A DNA stretch of 64,000 nucleotides, taken from Paracoccus shanxieyensis (lineage in GTDB: Bacteria > Pseudomonadota > Alphaproteobacteria > Rhodobacterales > Rhodobacteraceae). Positions 37,502 through 45,764 of the stretch are shown here, piece after piece; within the stretch, counting starts at the first letter, position 1, and each line of letters begins with the position of its first letter. The translations under genes and the position numbers were made by a program. The notes beneath the pieces are model-generated. The model was not told where the DNA came from and did not search any database. It saw only the letters and a list, made by a program, of their open reading frames with translations. Location of the stretch: assembly GCF_009711265.1 (NCBI RefSeq), contig NZ_WMII01000011.1:87748-151747 (forward strand). The letters are read 5' to 3'.

Positions 37502-38158
37502 ATGACCGACCACCTGCCCAAGACCCGCTTTACCGACGACCTGCGCGCCGCCAGCGAACCCGACTGGAGCGCCGCAGCAGATCACCGTTTCGTGCGCGCG
37601 CTGTTCGACGGATCGGTGCCCGATGCCGTGATGGGCGCCTATCTGGTGCAGGATCACCGCTTCGTGGATGCGTTCCTGACCCTGCTGGGCGCCGCCATCG
37701 CCTCGGCCGACAGGTTCGATTCGCGGCTGCGCTTCGGGCGGTTCGCCGGGATGGTCTCGGGCGAGGAGAACGATTATTTCCTGCGCGCCTTCGACGCGCT
37801 GGGGATCAGCGAAGGACAGCGCGCGGCCATTCCCGACAGCGCGCCCACCGCAGGCTTTCAAGCCATCATGCGCGAGGCGGCGGCGACGCGCAGCTATCCC
37901 GTCGTGCTGTCGGTCCTGTGTGTGGCGGAATGGCTGTATCTGGACTGGGCGGCCCGCGCGCCGCAGCCATTGCCCGCGAATTTCATTCACGCGGAATGGA
38001 TCACGCTGCACGACAACCCGTTCTTTCGCGATTTCGTGGCCTTCCTGCGTGCCGAACTGGACCGGGTGGGCCCGGACGCGTCGGAACAGGCGCGGGATTT
38101 CTTTGTCCGCGCCGTCGCGCTTGAGCGGGCGTTTTTCGACGCGGCCTATACCGGCTGA
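37502..38158 (+). CDS. tenA: TenA family thiamine-salvage protein
   Basis: The 218-residue all-helical protein is of the TenA/haem-oxygenase-like fold. TenA hydrolyses aminomethyl-pyrimidine precursors in thiamine salvage. Visible conserved segments are FVRALFDGSVPDAVMGAYLVQD (about 26-47), SGEENDYF (about 86) and LSVLCVAEWLYLDW (about 139-152). The last corresponds to the catalytic region, with both a Cys and a Glu that could play the Cys (TenA_C) or Glu (TenA_E) role. It is placed directly under the TPP riboswitch and ends 13 bases inside the convergent Hsp70-like gene. Confidence 0.92.
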   Translation: MTDHLPKTRFTDDLRAASEPDWSAAADHRFVRALFDGSVPDAVMGAYLVQDHRFVDAFLTLLGAAIASADRFDSRLRFGRFAGMVSGEENDYFLRAFDALGISEGQRAAIPDSAPTAGFQAIMREAAATRSYPVVLSVLCVAEWLYLDWAARAPQPLPANFIHAEWITLHDNPFFRDFVAFLRAELDRVGPDASEQARDFFVRAVALERAFFDAAYTG

Positions 38159-39396
38159 GCCAGCCGCGCCGTCCCAAGCGCCAGCCCGTCCACGACGGCG
38201 GTGAACGCATCCGAGCGTTTCAGCGCCGCCTGCGGGCAAAGCTCGGTCGCGGCGCTGGAGACCAGTCCCATCAGGCTGGAGCCCCCGACCAGAACCACGC
38301 TGCCGATCTGGTCGGGCGCGACATTTGCCAGGGCCAGCGTGTCGCGCGCGGCGTCCAGCAATTCGGCGCGATAGGCCAGCAGGGCGGCCTCCAGCGTCTG
38401 CGGCGTCACCTCGCGCGTCAGGCCGGGCTGGATGAAACCCATGGCGATCTGCCCGCCGTCGCCGCCATTGGCCGCAATCTTGCCGCGTTCGACGGCGAAG
38501 GCCAGTTCATGGCCCAACTCCTCGTCCAGAACGGTGACAAGGCGCTGCATGGCTGCGGGCTCGGTCGCCAGTTTCGCCATGTCCTGCGCCATGCGGCGGG
38601 TTTCGGGGATATACAGAAACGGAATGCGCGCCCATGTCGCCAGATCCGAATAGATGGCATTCGGCACCGGCAGCACGCCCGCGCCCATCTGACGCTTCAG
38701 CGTGCCGCCATGGCCCAGGGCGGGCATGGCATGGGTCATCGACACGGCATGGTCGAAATCCGTGCCCCCCAGCCGGATGCCGTGATTGGCCAGGATCTGC
38801 ACCCCCTGATCGCCGCTGCGGAACACCGAGAAATCCGAGGTGCCGCCGCCGATATCGACGATCAGCCCCAGCCCGGCCTCGGCCAGCGCATGCGAGGCCA
38901 GCGCCGCAGCCTCGGGCTCGGGCAGGAAATCGACCTCGTGGAAGCCTGCGGCCAGATAGCAGCCGCGCAGATCGGCTTCGGCCTGCGCATCGCGCTCGGG
39001 ATTGCGGGTGTGGAAATGCACCGGACGGCCCGACAGCACGCGGGAGAAGCGGCGTCCCGTGGCGGCTTCGGCGCGCGATTTCAGCACGGTCAGAAACGCC
39101 GCGATGATGTCGGCCACGCTGCGGCGCTGGCCGCCGATCAGGCGCTGTTCATGCAAAAGCGGCGTGCCCAGCACGCTTTTCAGCGCGCGCATATAGCGGC
39201 CTTCCTCGGCGTCGATCAGCGCCTCGGCCGCGTCCAGACCGATCTTCATCGCCCCCTTGCGGGCCGGAAAGAACACGGCGGTCGGCAGGGTTTCGGCCCC
39301 GGCCTCGATGGGGATGCGGCGGATACGACCCGCCTCCAGCATGGCGGCGGCGGTGTTCGACGTGCCGAAATCGACGGCGATGATATCGTCCTGCAT
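38146..39396 (-). CDS. Hsp70-family protein (YegD-like)
   Basis: The 416-residue protein contains an actin-type ATPase like DnaK but lacks the long substrate-binding domain. Phosphate-1 motif: IIAVDFGTSNTAAAM (about 4-18). Phosphate-2: GLIVDIGGGTSDFSVF (about 195-210). Adenosine region: VVLVGGSSLMGLVSSA (about 365-380). The shortened length and sequence suit YegD-type Hsp70 homologues of unknown client. The start at 39396 is preferred because longer in-frame upstream sequence lacks homology. It is convergent with tenA. Confidence 0.86.
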   Translation of the reverse strand: MQDDIIAVDFGTSNTAAAMLEAGRIRRIPIEAGAETLPTAVFFPARKGAMKIGLDAAEALIDAEEGRYMRALKSVLGTPLLHEQRLIGGQRRSVADIIAAFLTVLKSRAEAATGRRFSRVLSGRPVHFHTRNPERDAQAEADLRGCYLAAGFHEVDFLPEPEAAALASHALAEAGLGLIVDIGGGTSDFSVFRSGDQGVQILANHGIRLGGTDFDHAVSMTHAMPALGHGGTLKRQMGAGVLPVPNAIYSDLATWARIPFLYIPETRRMAQDMAKLATEPAAMQRLVTVLDEELGHELAFAVERGKIAANGGDGGQIAMGFIQPGLTREVTPQTLEAALLAYRAELLDAARDTLALANVAPDQIGSVVLVGGSSLMGLVSSAATELCPQAALKRSDAFTAVVDGLALGTARLAQPV

Positions 39397-39622
39397 GGCG
39401 GATCCCGGGCGTTGGCGGAAAGCCCGGCCAGATATCGAAAAACCCCCGCTGCGGCAAGACATGCGGCCAAAAAGTAATGCCGTTGCGCAAATCCCGCCGC
39501 TTCTCGCAATTTTTTGAACGTCGGCCATTCAATTCCTTTGCGAAATGCGTTAGCGCGAGCCGTTCCCGGCATCGCAAAAGAATGTCAGGGGCATCTGCGG
39601 ATTTCTCAAAGCAAGAAAAACA

Positions 39623-40927
39623 ATGACTGATCAGAACCTCAATGCGTCCTATGCGGCGCAAGGCAGGGCGCGGCCGAACTCTCCGGCGCGCGTTCTGCTG
39701 GCAAGCCTGATCGGCACGACGATCGAGTTCTTTGACTTCTATGTCTATGCGACTGCCGCCGTGCTGGTCTTCCCGACCTTGTTCTTTCCCGGTGAGGACG
39801 CGACCACGGCGCTGCTGGCATCGTTTGCGACCTTCTCGATCGCGTTCTTTGCGCGCCCGCTGGGGGCCATCGTCTTTGGCCATTATGGCGACCGCATCGG
39901 GCGCAAGGCCACGCTGGTCGCGGCCCTGCTGACCATGGGCGTGTCCACCGTCATCATCGGCCTGCTGCCGACCTATGCCCAGATCGGCGTGGCAGCGCCC
40001 GCGCTGCTGGCGCTGTGCCGGTTCGGTCAGGGCTTCGGCCTTGGCGGCGAATGGGGCGGCGCGGTGCTGCTGGCCACCGAAAACGCCCCCGAGGGCAAGC
40101 GCAGCTGGTACGGGATGTTCCCGCAGCTTGGCGCGCCGGTCGGGCTGTTCCTGTCTTCGGGCTTTTTCTGGGTGCTGCTGCACTTCATGTCGCAGGAAGA
40201 CCTGCTGGCATGGGGCTGGCGCCTGCCGTTCCTGGCCTCGATCCTGCTGATCGTGCTGGGCCTGTGGGTGCGGCTGTCGATCACCGAGACGCCGGAATTC
40301 GCCGCGGCGATCAAGAAAAAGGAACGCGTCGCCGTTCCCGTGGTCGAACTGTTCCGCAATCACAAGCGCAGCCTGTTTCTGGGCACCTTCGTCGCGCTGG
40401 TGACCTTCGTGCTGTTCTATATCTGCTCGGCCTGGCTGTTGTCCTATAACGTCAAGGTGCTGCAGATCCCGTTCATCGACGCGCTGAAGATCCAGATCTT
40501 TGGCTCGGTCATCTTCGGGATCGCCATTCCGATTGCGGCCAAGATCGCCGACCGCACCGGGCGTCGTCCGTTCCTGATCGTGGTGACGGTGATGATCGGC
40601 GCGTTCTCGTTCCTGCTGGCGCCCTTGATGAGCGCGACCGATGGTGAGGGCAGCATCTATCTGTTCGTCACCATCGGCATGTTCCTGATGGGCCTGACCT
40701 ATGGCGTGATCGGCGCGGCGCTGGCCGCCCCGTTCCCGACGCGGGTGCGCTATACCGGGGCGTCGATCACCTTCAACTTCGCGGGCATCTTCGGGGCGTC
40801 GCTTGCGCCCTATGCCGCGACCTGGCTGCAACAGAATCACGGGCTGGGCTATGTCGGCTACTACATGCTGGCGGCTTCGGTGGTGACGCTGCTTTGCGTT
40901 TTGGCCTCGCGCAGCGAAGAGGTCTGA
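39623..40927 (+). CDS. MFS transporter, metabolite:H+ symporter (MHS) type
   Basis: The 434-residue permease has 12 predicted membrane helices. It has the family-defining signatures TTIEFFDFYVYATAA (about 32-46), GAIVFGHYGDRIGRKATLV (about 81-99) and RFGQGFGLGGEWGGAVLLA (about 133-151), plus the mid-protein loop ADRTGRRPFLI (about 307-317). These match MHS symporters for shikimate, proline/betaine, citrate or similar acids; the substrate is unknown. It is monocistronic with a clear terminator. The 226-base upstream region to the divergent Hsp70 gene should hold its promoter. Confidence 0.93.
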   Translation: MTDQNLNASYAAQGRARPNSPARVLLASLIGTTIEFFDFYVYATAAVLVFPTLFFPGEDATTALLASFATFSIAFFARPLGAIVFGHYGDRIGRKATLVAALLTMGVSTVIIGLLPTYAQIGVAAPALLALCRFGQGFGLGGEWGGAVLLATENAPEGKRSWYGMFPQLGAPVGLFLSSGFFWVLLHFMSQEDLLAWGWRLPFLASILLIVLGLWVRLSITETPEFAAAIKKKERVAVPVVELFRNHKRSLFLGTFVALVTFVLFYICSAWLLSYNVKVLQIPFIDALKIQIFGSVIFGIAIPIAAKIADRTGRRPFLIVVTVMIGAFSFLLAPLMSATDGEGSIYLFVTIGMFLMGLTYGVIGAALAAPFPTRVRYTGASITFNFAGIFGASLAPYAATWLQQNHGLGYVGYYMLAASVVTLLCVLASRSEEV

Positions 40928-40936
40928 TGACAAACG

Positions 40937-40966
40937 CGAAGGCGGGATCTCTTCCGCCTTCGTTTT
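40937..40966 (+). terminator. Intrinsic terminator of the MHS transporter gene
   Basis: CGAAGGCGG-GATCTCTT-CCGCCTTCG is a nine-pair stem followed by TTTT. It begins 10 bases after the stop of the transporter gene. Confidence 0.92.
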
Positions 40967-41251
40967 CATGTGCTGCGGTTCAGCCTTGCGCCGCGGTCGG
41001 ATCCGGCAGCCATTCGGCGCTGTCGTTCCAGAGATCGGTTTCCACGATCAACCCACGACATAGCGGTTTTTGTCAAACGGCCTGCCATCCGGCCATGCGC
41101 CGGAAAAGTGGCCGATGCCATAGACCAGCGTTTCAGCGTTCAAGCCGGTCGGCCCGTCGGGGCGGTGAGGTCGGGGTGTTGAAACCGCCCTGCGTTCGCG
41201 CTGATGCTTGCGATGCCGGCCCGTTGCCCGCAGATCCCCGCGCCGCGTTGA
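40967..41251 (-). pseudogene. Possible remnant of a minus-strand gene in the MFS-xdhC gap
   Basis: On the minus strand, in the same phase as the end of xdhC, an open stretch with no start codon reads GLNAETLVYGIGHFSGAWPD then GRPFDKNRYVVG and a stop (41050-41048). One phase over, another stretch reads GLIVETDLWNDSAEWLPDPT then AAQG and a stop. The two join if one frame change is allowed. The composition looks protein-like (Trp, Tyr, acidic residues) but I recognise no family. This may be decayed coding sequence, or chance. The rest of this 285-base gap shows nothing else. Confidence 0.25.
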
Positions 41252-42148
41252 TCAGCCCAGCCGTGCCCGTTCCAGCACCTGCGCCAGCACCGATGCCGCC
41301 AACATGCGCGGATCGCGCGCCGATGTCACCAATCCGAAGGGCGAAGCAAGCCGGTCGATCTGCGCCTGCGCCACCCCCAGCCGGGCCAGCTCGGCGCAGC
41401 GGCTGCGATGCGCGCGCAGGCTGCCCTGCGCGCCGATATAAAGCGCATCCGATGCCAGTGCATGGGCCAGCAGCGGCGGTTCCCAATCGTGATCGTGAAA
41501 GAACAGCGTGACGGCGCTGCGCGCGTCGATCTGCACCTCCTTGGGCCAGCGCGGACCGGGTAGGGGGCCGCCGGGCAGGCCCGCGCGGGTTTCCTCCTCG
41601 GGGGAATGGATCTGGGTGGCATAGCCTGCCGCAGCGGCAAGCGCGGCAAAGCAGCGCGCCTCGGGGCCTTTGCCAAAGACCAGAACGCGCAATTCCGGCT
41701 GGATCTCCAGCGTCAGGGCCGCGTCCAGCATCAAAGTCGCCGGACGACGCCGGGCAAGCGCATCCGCCGCCGTTGCGATTGCGGCGCGGTCGGGACGCGG
41801 CAGCACCAGCACATCCAGCCCGCCGCCGCAGGGCAGGGCCAGATCCATGAAGGGCGACCCCGCGCCATAGCGCAGCCGGCGCGTCTGGCCGTCTGCCAGG
41901 GCGGCTTGGGCGTGCAGCACGACATCGCGCTCGATACAGCCCGAGGACAGGCTGCCGGTGCAGCGCCCCTGCGCGTCGATGGCCATGGCCGCGCCCAGCG
42001 GGCGATAGGACGGGCCATCGACCCCGGTGATGATCGCCAGCGCGCTGTCACCCGCCAAGGCCGCCGCCAGCGGCACGTCGCTTTCGCAGATCGTGGTGCG
42101 CGGCAGCTTGCGGCCGGGCTGGATCAGATCGGGGTCGTGGCGGGTCAT
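41252..42148 (-). CDS. XdhC/CoxI family molybdenum-cofactor insertion protein
   Basis: The 298-residue protein has an N-terminal XdhC domain (ALAIITGVDGPSYRPLGAAMA, about 36-56; GSLSSGCIERDVV, about 64-76) and a C-terminal Rossmann domain (LRVLVFGKGPEA, about 153-164; ALYIGAQGSLRAHR). XdhC proteins bind molybdenum cofactor, promote its sulfuration and deliver it to xanthine-dehydrogenase-type enzymes. It lies 18 bases downstream of the cytochrome gene, as last gene of the Mo-hydroxylase operon, which explains its role. Confidence 0.9.
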   Translation of the reverse strand: MTRHDPDLIQPGRKLPRTTICESDVPLAAALAGDSALAIITGVDGPSYRPLGAAMAIDAQGRCTGSLSSGCIERDVVLHAQAALADGQTRRLRYGAGSPFMDLALPCGGGLDVLVLPRPDRAAIATAADALARRRPATLMLDAALTLEIQPELRVLVFGKGPEARCFAALAAAAGYATQIHSPEEETRAGLPGGPLPGPRWPKEVQIDARSAVTLFFHDHDWEPPLLAHALASDALYIGAQGSLRAHRSRCAELARLGVAQAQIDRLASPFGLVTSARDPRMLAASVLAQVLERARLG

Positions 42149-42166
42149 GATTGTCCTTGGTTGACC

Positions 42167-42775
42167 TTAGCTGGTGGGGCAGGCCGCGCCGGTGTCGATC
42201 CATGCGCGGGTCAACTGGCCGAACAGGTGCTGGCTGCCGGGGGCGGGGGTGCGGCCTTCGCCGGGATCCCAGCCCCAGCCGACCAGCCCGTCATGGGCAT
42301 TGTGTTCGTAAAGCTCGTCCAGCGTCTTGCCGCCGTTCTGCTGCGGATCCTTGATCTGGGCGCAGATCTGGGCCAGCGACTTGCCGACCCAGCCCATGCT
42401 GACCGGCGCCAGCGACCACGGCTCATGCCCCGGAATGCTGCCCTGACCCGAGGTCAGCGCCATGTTTTCCGTGCCGTGACAGGTCGAGCAATTCATCCCC
42501 GGTGCGCCGAAATCGGCATCGCCCCGCACCACGGGCGGTGAATGCGGGTGCATGTCATCGCCCTGCGTCGGCCCGCCCGTGACCGGGTGGCAGTTCAGGC
42601 AGCGCGGATGTGTCAGAACTTTGCCCATCTCGTCAAACAAGGCGACCGAGCGTTCGGTTTCATCGGTGATACCGGCAAATGCGTCAGGACCAGACAGATC
42701 CTGCGCCAGCGCAGTCCCCACCAGAGCAGGCCCCGCCAGAAACGCGGCTGCGGCAATCGCTGTCAGATGCTTCAT
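42167..42775 (-). CDS. Periplasmic di-haem cytochrome c subunit of the Mo-hydroxylase
   Basis: The 202-residue protein from the ATG at 42775 has a signal peptide ([20 protein letters not shown], then TALAQ). It has two haem-binding motifs, CLNCH (about 60-64) and CSTCH (about 96-100). The gene overlaps the stop of the molybdopterin-subunit gene (ATGA), implying a functional complex in which electrons leave the molybdenum enzyme to cytochrome c and the respiratory chain. Similar three-part aldehyde or isoquinoline oxidoreductases are known. The family identity beyond the motifs is not certain. Confidence 0.82.
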   Translation of the reverse strand: MKHLTAIAAAAFLAGPALVGTALAQDLSGPDAFAGITDETERSVALFDEMGKVLTHPRCLNCHPVTGGPTQGDDMHPHSPPVVRGDADFGAPGMNCSTCHGTENMALTSGQGSIPGHEPWSLAPVSMGWVGKSLAQICAQIKDPQQNGGKTLDELYEHNAHDGLVGWGWDPGEGRTPAPGSQHLFGQLTRAWIDTGAACPTS

Positions 42776-44913
42776 GACAGCGCTCCGCCAAAGGGCAGCT
42801 GATATTGACGCGCCCCGCTGAGCGCGCGCCACGCATTGGCCATGGCGGGCGCCAGCGGCGGCACGCCCGGTTCGCCCACCCCGGTCGGATCTGCCTCCGA
42901 GGCGATGATCGCCACCTCGACCACGGGCATTTCGTGGATGCGCAGCATGGGATAGTCGTGGAAATTCGACTGCTCGACCTCGCCGCCCGGTGCGAAGGTG
43001 ATGTGATTGTGCAGCGCGGTTCCCAGCGCATAGCCGATGCCGCCCTCCATCTGGGCGCGGATTACGTTGGGATTGACGGCGATGCCGCAATCGACGGCGC
43101 ACCAGACCCGGGTGACATGCGGCACGCCGCCCCGGTCCTCGACCTCGACCACCTCGGCGACATAGGTGCCGAAACTTTTGGTATAGGCGATGCCGTAACC
43201 CTTGCCGTCGCGGACGGGTCCACTCCAGCCCGAGATTTCGGCGACCTTCAGGATCACGCCGCGTTCGCGCGCGGCATCGGCGGGCAGCAGGTCAAGCCGT
43301 CCCTGCAGGGGATCCTTGCCCGCCGCCTCAAGCACCTCGTCCAGAAAGGTTTCCACCGCATAGGCCGTATGGGTATGCCCGACCGAGCGCCACCACAGCA
43401 CGCTGACCGGGCTTTCCATCCGCGCCCAGCCGATGCGCCGCGCGCCGAACTGATAGGGCAGGTTGGTCGAGCCTTCAAAGGAGGTGTTGTCCGGCCCGCC
43501 CTGCAGCATCGCCGCCATCGGCGTCCCCATCAGGATCGACTGGTTGGCGACGGTGTTTTCCCAGCCGATGATCTTGCCATCCGCGTCCAGCCCGGCGCGG
43601 AAGGTATGCACGGTCATCGGGCGATAATAGCCACCCTTCACGTCGTCTTCGCGCGTCCAGACCAGTTTGAATGCGCCATCGCGGCCCGCAGCCCTGGCGA
43701 TCTCTCCGGCTTCGGCGGCCAGATGCGCCGAGCCCTGTGCCCGCCGTCCGAACGACCCGCCCGCCATCAGCACATTGATCGAGACATCTTCCGGCGCGAT
43801 GCCAAGCGCCTTGGCGACGGTCGGGCGGTCGAAGGTGGGAAACTGGCTGCCGAACCACATCTCGGCCTTGCCGCCCTTGACCTCGATCACCGCATCCAGC
43901 GGCTCCATCGGGGCATGGGCCAGATAGGGAAAGCGGTATTCGGCCTGAAGCACACGCGCCGCGCCCGCCATGTCCGGCATGTCGCCCTGTTCCTCGACGG
44001 TGGTGCCGCCCTCATGCGCGGCTTTGGCATAGGCGTCAAACATCTGTGCGCTGCTGCGCGTCTCGGCGGCGCTGTCGTCCCATGTCACGTTCAGCGCGTC
44101 GCGGCCCTTCAGCGCGGCATAGGTGTTCGTGGCATAGACGGCAACGCCCGAGGGGATCTGCCGCACCATCTGCACGCCCTTGACCGCCAGCGCGGCGCTG
44201 TCATCGAAGCTGGCGACCGTGGCGCCGAATTTCGGCGGATGCGCCACCACGACCGTCAGCATCCCGTCGCGATAGATGTCCATGGTGAACTGTGCCGTGC
44301 CATTGGCCTTGGCCACGCTGTCGAGCTTCGGCCGGTCCGTGCCGATCAGCACGAAATCCGCCGCCGCCTTGACCGGTGGATCCTGCGGCACGGGCTGGCT
44401 GGCAGCCGCCGCCGACAGCGCCCCGAAGCCCGAGCTTTTGCCGGAAACCGCATGGGCGACGATGCCGGATTTCACCGTGATCTCATCGGCAGGCACGCCC
44501 CATTCGGCGGCGGCCGCCGCAACCAGCATGGCGCGGGCCGCCGCGCCCGCCTTGCGCATCTGCATGAAGCTGTTGGCCATGGCGGTCGAGCCGCCGGTGC
44601 CCTGCGCGCCAAAGGCCAGATTGGCGTAAAGCTGGTCATTGGCGGGCGCGCCTTCGGCCCGCATCTGCGCCCAGTCGGCATCCAGTTCCTCGGCCACCAG
44701 CGTGGCAAGGCCGGTATAGGGGCCCTGACCCATCTCAAGGTGCTTGATCATCACCGTCACCAGATCGTCGGTGCCGATGCGGATGAAGGCGTTGGGGGCA
44801 AAGGGGCCTGCGACGCTCATCTGCGCGCGCGCCCGGTCCAGGGGCAGGGTCAGCGCCAGCACCAGCCCCGCGCCGCCCGCCAGAAAACCGCGCCGGGTTG
44901 TCTGTATGGTCAT
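42772..44913 (-). CDS. Molybdopterin-binding large subunit, Tat-exported (IorB-like)
   Basis: This is a 713-residue xanthine-dehydrogenase-family catalytic subunit of the type annotated isoquinoline 1-oxidoreductase beta or aldehyde dehydrogenase. It has a twin-arginine signal ([16 protein letters not shown]), repeated Mo-cofactor contact regions (for example [20 protein letters not shown], about 369-388; [15 protein letters not shown], about 508-522) and the conserved catalytic Glu in [13 protein letters not shown] (about 681-693). It starts 3 bases after the 2Fe-2S subunit stop. Oxidation of an N-heterocycle or aldehyde is likely, but the substrate is not deducible. Confidence 0.88.
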   Translation of the reverse strand: MTIQTTRRGFLAGGAGLVLALTLPLDRARAQMSVAGPFAPNAFIRIGTDDLVTVMIKHLEMGQGPYTGLATLVAEELDADWAQMRAEGAPANDQLYANLAFGAQGTGGSTAMANSFMQMRKAGAAARAMLVAAAAAEWGVPADEITVKSGIVAHAVSGKSSGFGALSAAAASQPVPQDPPVKAAADFVLIGTDRPKLDSVAKANGTAQFTMDIYRDGMLTVVVAHPPKFGATVASFDDSAALAVKGVQMVRQIPSGVAVYATNTYAALKGRDALNVTWDDSAAETRSSAQMFDAYAKAAHEGGTTVEEQGDMPDMAGAARVLQAEYRFPYLAHAPMEPLDAVIEVKGGKAEMWFGSQFPTFDRPTVAKALGIAPEDVSINVLMAGGSFGRRAQGSAHLAAEAGEIARAAGRDGAFKLVWTREDDVKGGYYRPMTVHTFRAGLDADGKIIGWENTVANQSILMGTPMAAMLQGGPDNTSFEGSTNLPYQFGARRIGWARMESPVSVLWWRSVGHTHTAYAVETFLDEVLEAAGKDPLQGRLDLLPADAARERGVILKVAEISGWSGPVRDGKGYGIAYTKSFGTYVAEVVEVEDRGGVPHVTRVWCAVDCGIAVNPNVIRAQMEGGIGYALGTALHNHITFAPGGEVEQSNFHDYPMLRIHEMPVVEVAIIASEADPTGVGEPGVPPLAPAMANAWRALSGARQYQLPFGGALS

Positions 44914-44916
44914 GGC

Positions 44917-45375
44917 CTAGCCCTCCAGCGTCTTGGCGGCATCGTGGATCGCCTGCCGGATGCGCATATAGGTCGCGCAGCGGCAGACATTCCCGGCCAT
45001 GGCATTGTTGATGTCGTCGTCCGAGGGGTTCGGCACCTGCTGCAACAGCGCCGTGGCCGACATGATCTGCCCGGACTGGCACCAGCCGCATTGCGGCACG
45101 TCGATGGCGGTCCATGCCGACTGGACGGCGGCGATCTCGGGGCCCTGCATGCCTTCGATCGTGGTGATCTCGCTGCCCTCGACCATGGCGATGGGGGTGA
45201 CGCAGGACCGCCGGGGCATGCCGTTCATCATGACGGTGCAGGCGCCGCATTGCGCGATGCCGCAGCCGAACTTGGTGCCGGTCAGCCGAAGCTCATCGCG
45301 CAGAACCCAAAGCAGCGGTGTGTCGGGGTCGATGTCGAGATCATAATCCCGACCGTTTACCGTGAAAGCGGTCAT
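44917..45375 (-). CDS. 2Fe-2S small subunit of the Mo-hydroxylase (IorA-like)
   Basis: The 152-residue protein from the ATG at 45375 has two 2Fe-2S clusters. The plant-ferredoxin-like N-terminal cluster is CGIAQCGACTVMMNG (about 39-53) plus a fourth Cys in RRSC (about 57). The C-terminal cluster is CGWCQSGQIMSA (about 95-106) plus CRCATYMRI (about 130-138). It is the first gene of the operon iorA-iorB-cytochrome-xdhC. A longer frame starts upstream but lacks homology. No export signal is present, so it probably travels with the large subunit through Tat. Confidence 0.92.
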   Translation of the reverse strand: MTAFTVNGRDYDLDIDPDTPLLWVLRDELRLTGTKFGCGIAQCGACTVMMNGMPRRSCVTPIAMVEGSEITTIEGMQGPEIAAVQSAWTAIDVPQCGWCQSGQIMSATALLQQVPNPSDDDINNAMAGNVCRCATYMRIRQAIHDAAKTLEG

Positions 45376-45383
45376 ACCTGGCC

Positions 45384-45436
45384 TCACAAAGCTGGGTGAC
45401 TTTTGTGATGATGGGCACGGGCAGGGCGGCATTCAA
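45384..45436 (-). promoter_or_regulatory. Candidate promoter and inverted repeat upstream of the Mo-hydroxylase operon
   Basis: On the minus strand TTGAAT (45436-45431) and CATCAT (45413-45408) are 17 bases apart, a possible -35/-10 pair. Just downstream lies TCACAAA-N11-TTTGTGA (45384-45408), a seven-base inverted repeat ending 9 bases before the iorA ATG. It could be an operator or an RNA hairpin near the ribosome site. The rest of the 389-base gap up to 45764 shows no gene or recognised signal. Confidence 0.4.
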
Positions 45437-45764
45437 GGGAAAATCTTCCGCTGAACTCTGCCTTGGCGCGTGAAGTTGCAGCGTTATTCCCTGTCGTGCA
45501 GAACGCTTTTCCGTTTTTGGGTGTCTTATCAGCGGGGCACCGACCCCGCCCGCAAATTCGCATAGGCGGATCCTTGCCCAGCCCCGCCACCAGCGCCCCG
45601 CGCCATGAAGCAGGCTCAGGATCAACGGCTTGCGGGCAGATCCGGGGCGCATCCGCCTTGTCTTGCAGATCCCGGCTGCCGGGCCGACGCCAATGGGAAT
45701 TGCCGCAAGCCGCCGCGCTGCGCTAGCCTGCAGGCGGATATCCGTTGCACGAGGTGCCAGCCCG

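Noticed and set aside
42805..45399. Long plus-strand open frame opposite the Mo-hydroxylase large and small subunits
   Set aside because: The minus strand contains clear Mo-hydroxylase, 2Fe-2S and cytochrome motifs. The plus-strand frame has no recognisable domain.
45630..45764. N-terminal extension of the RTX protein from an upstream GTG/ATG
   Set aside because: The extended residues (ALACRRISVARG and similar) are basic and out of character with the mature protein. The ATG at 45765 matches a typical secreted RTX start.
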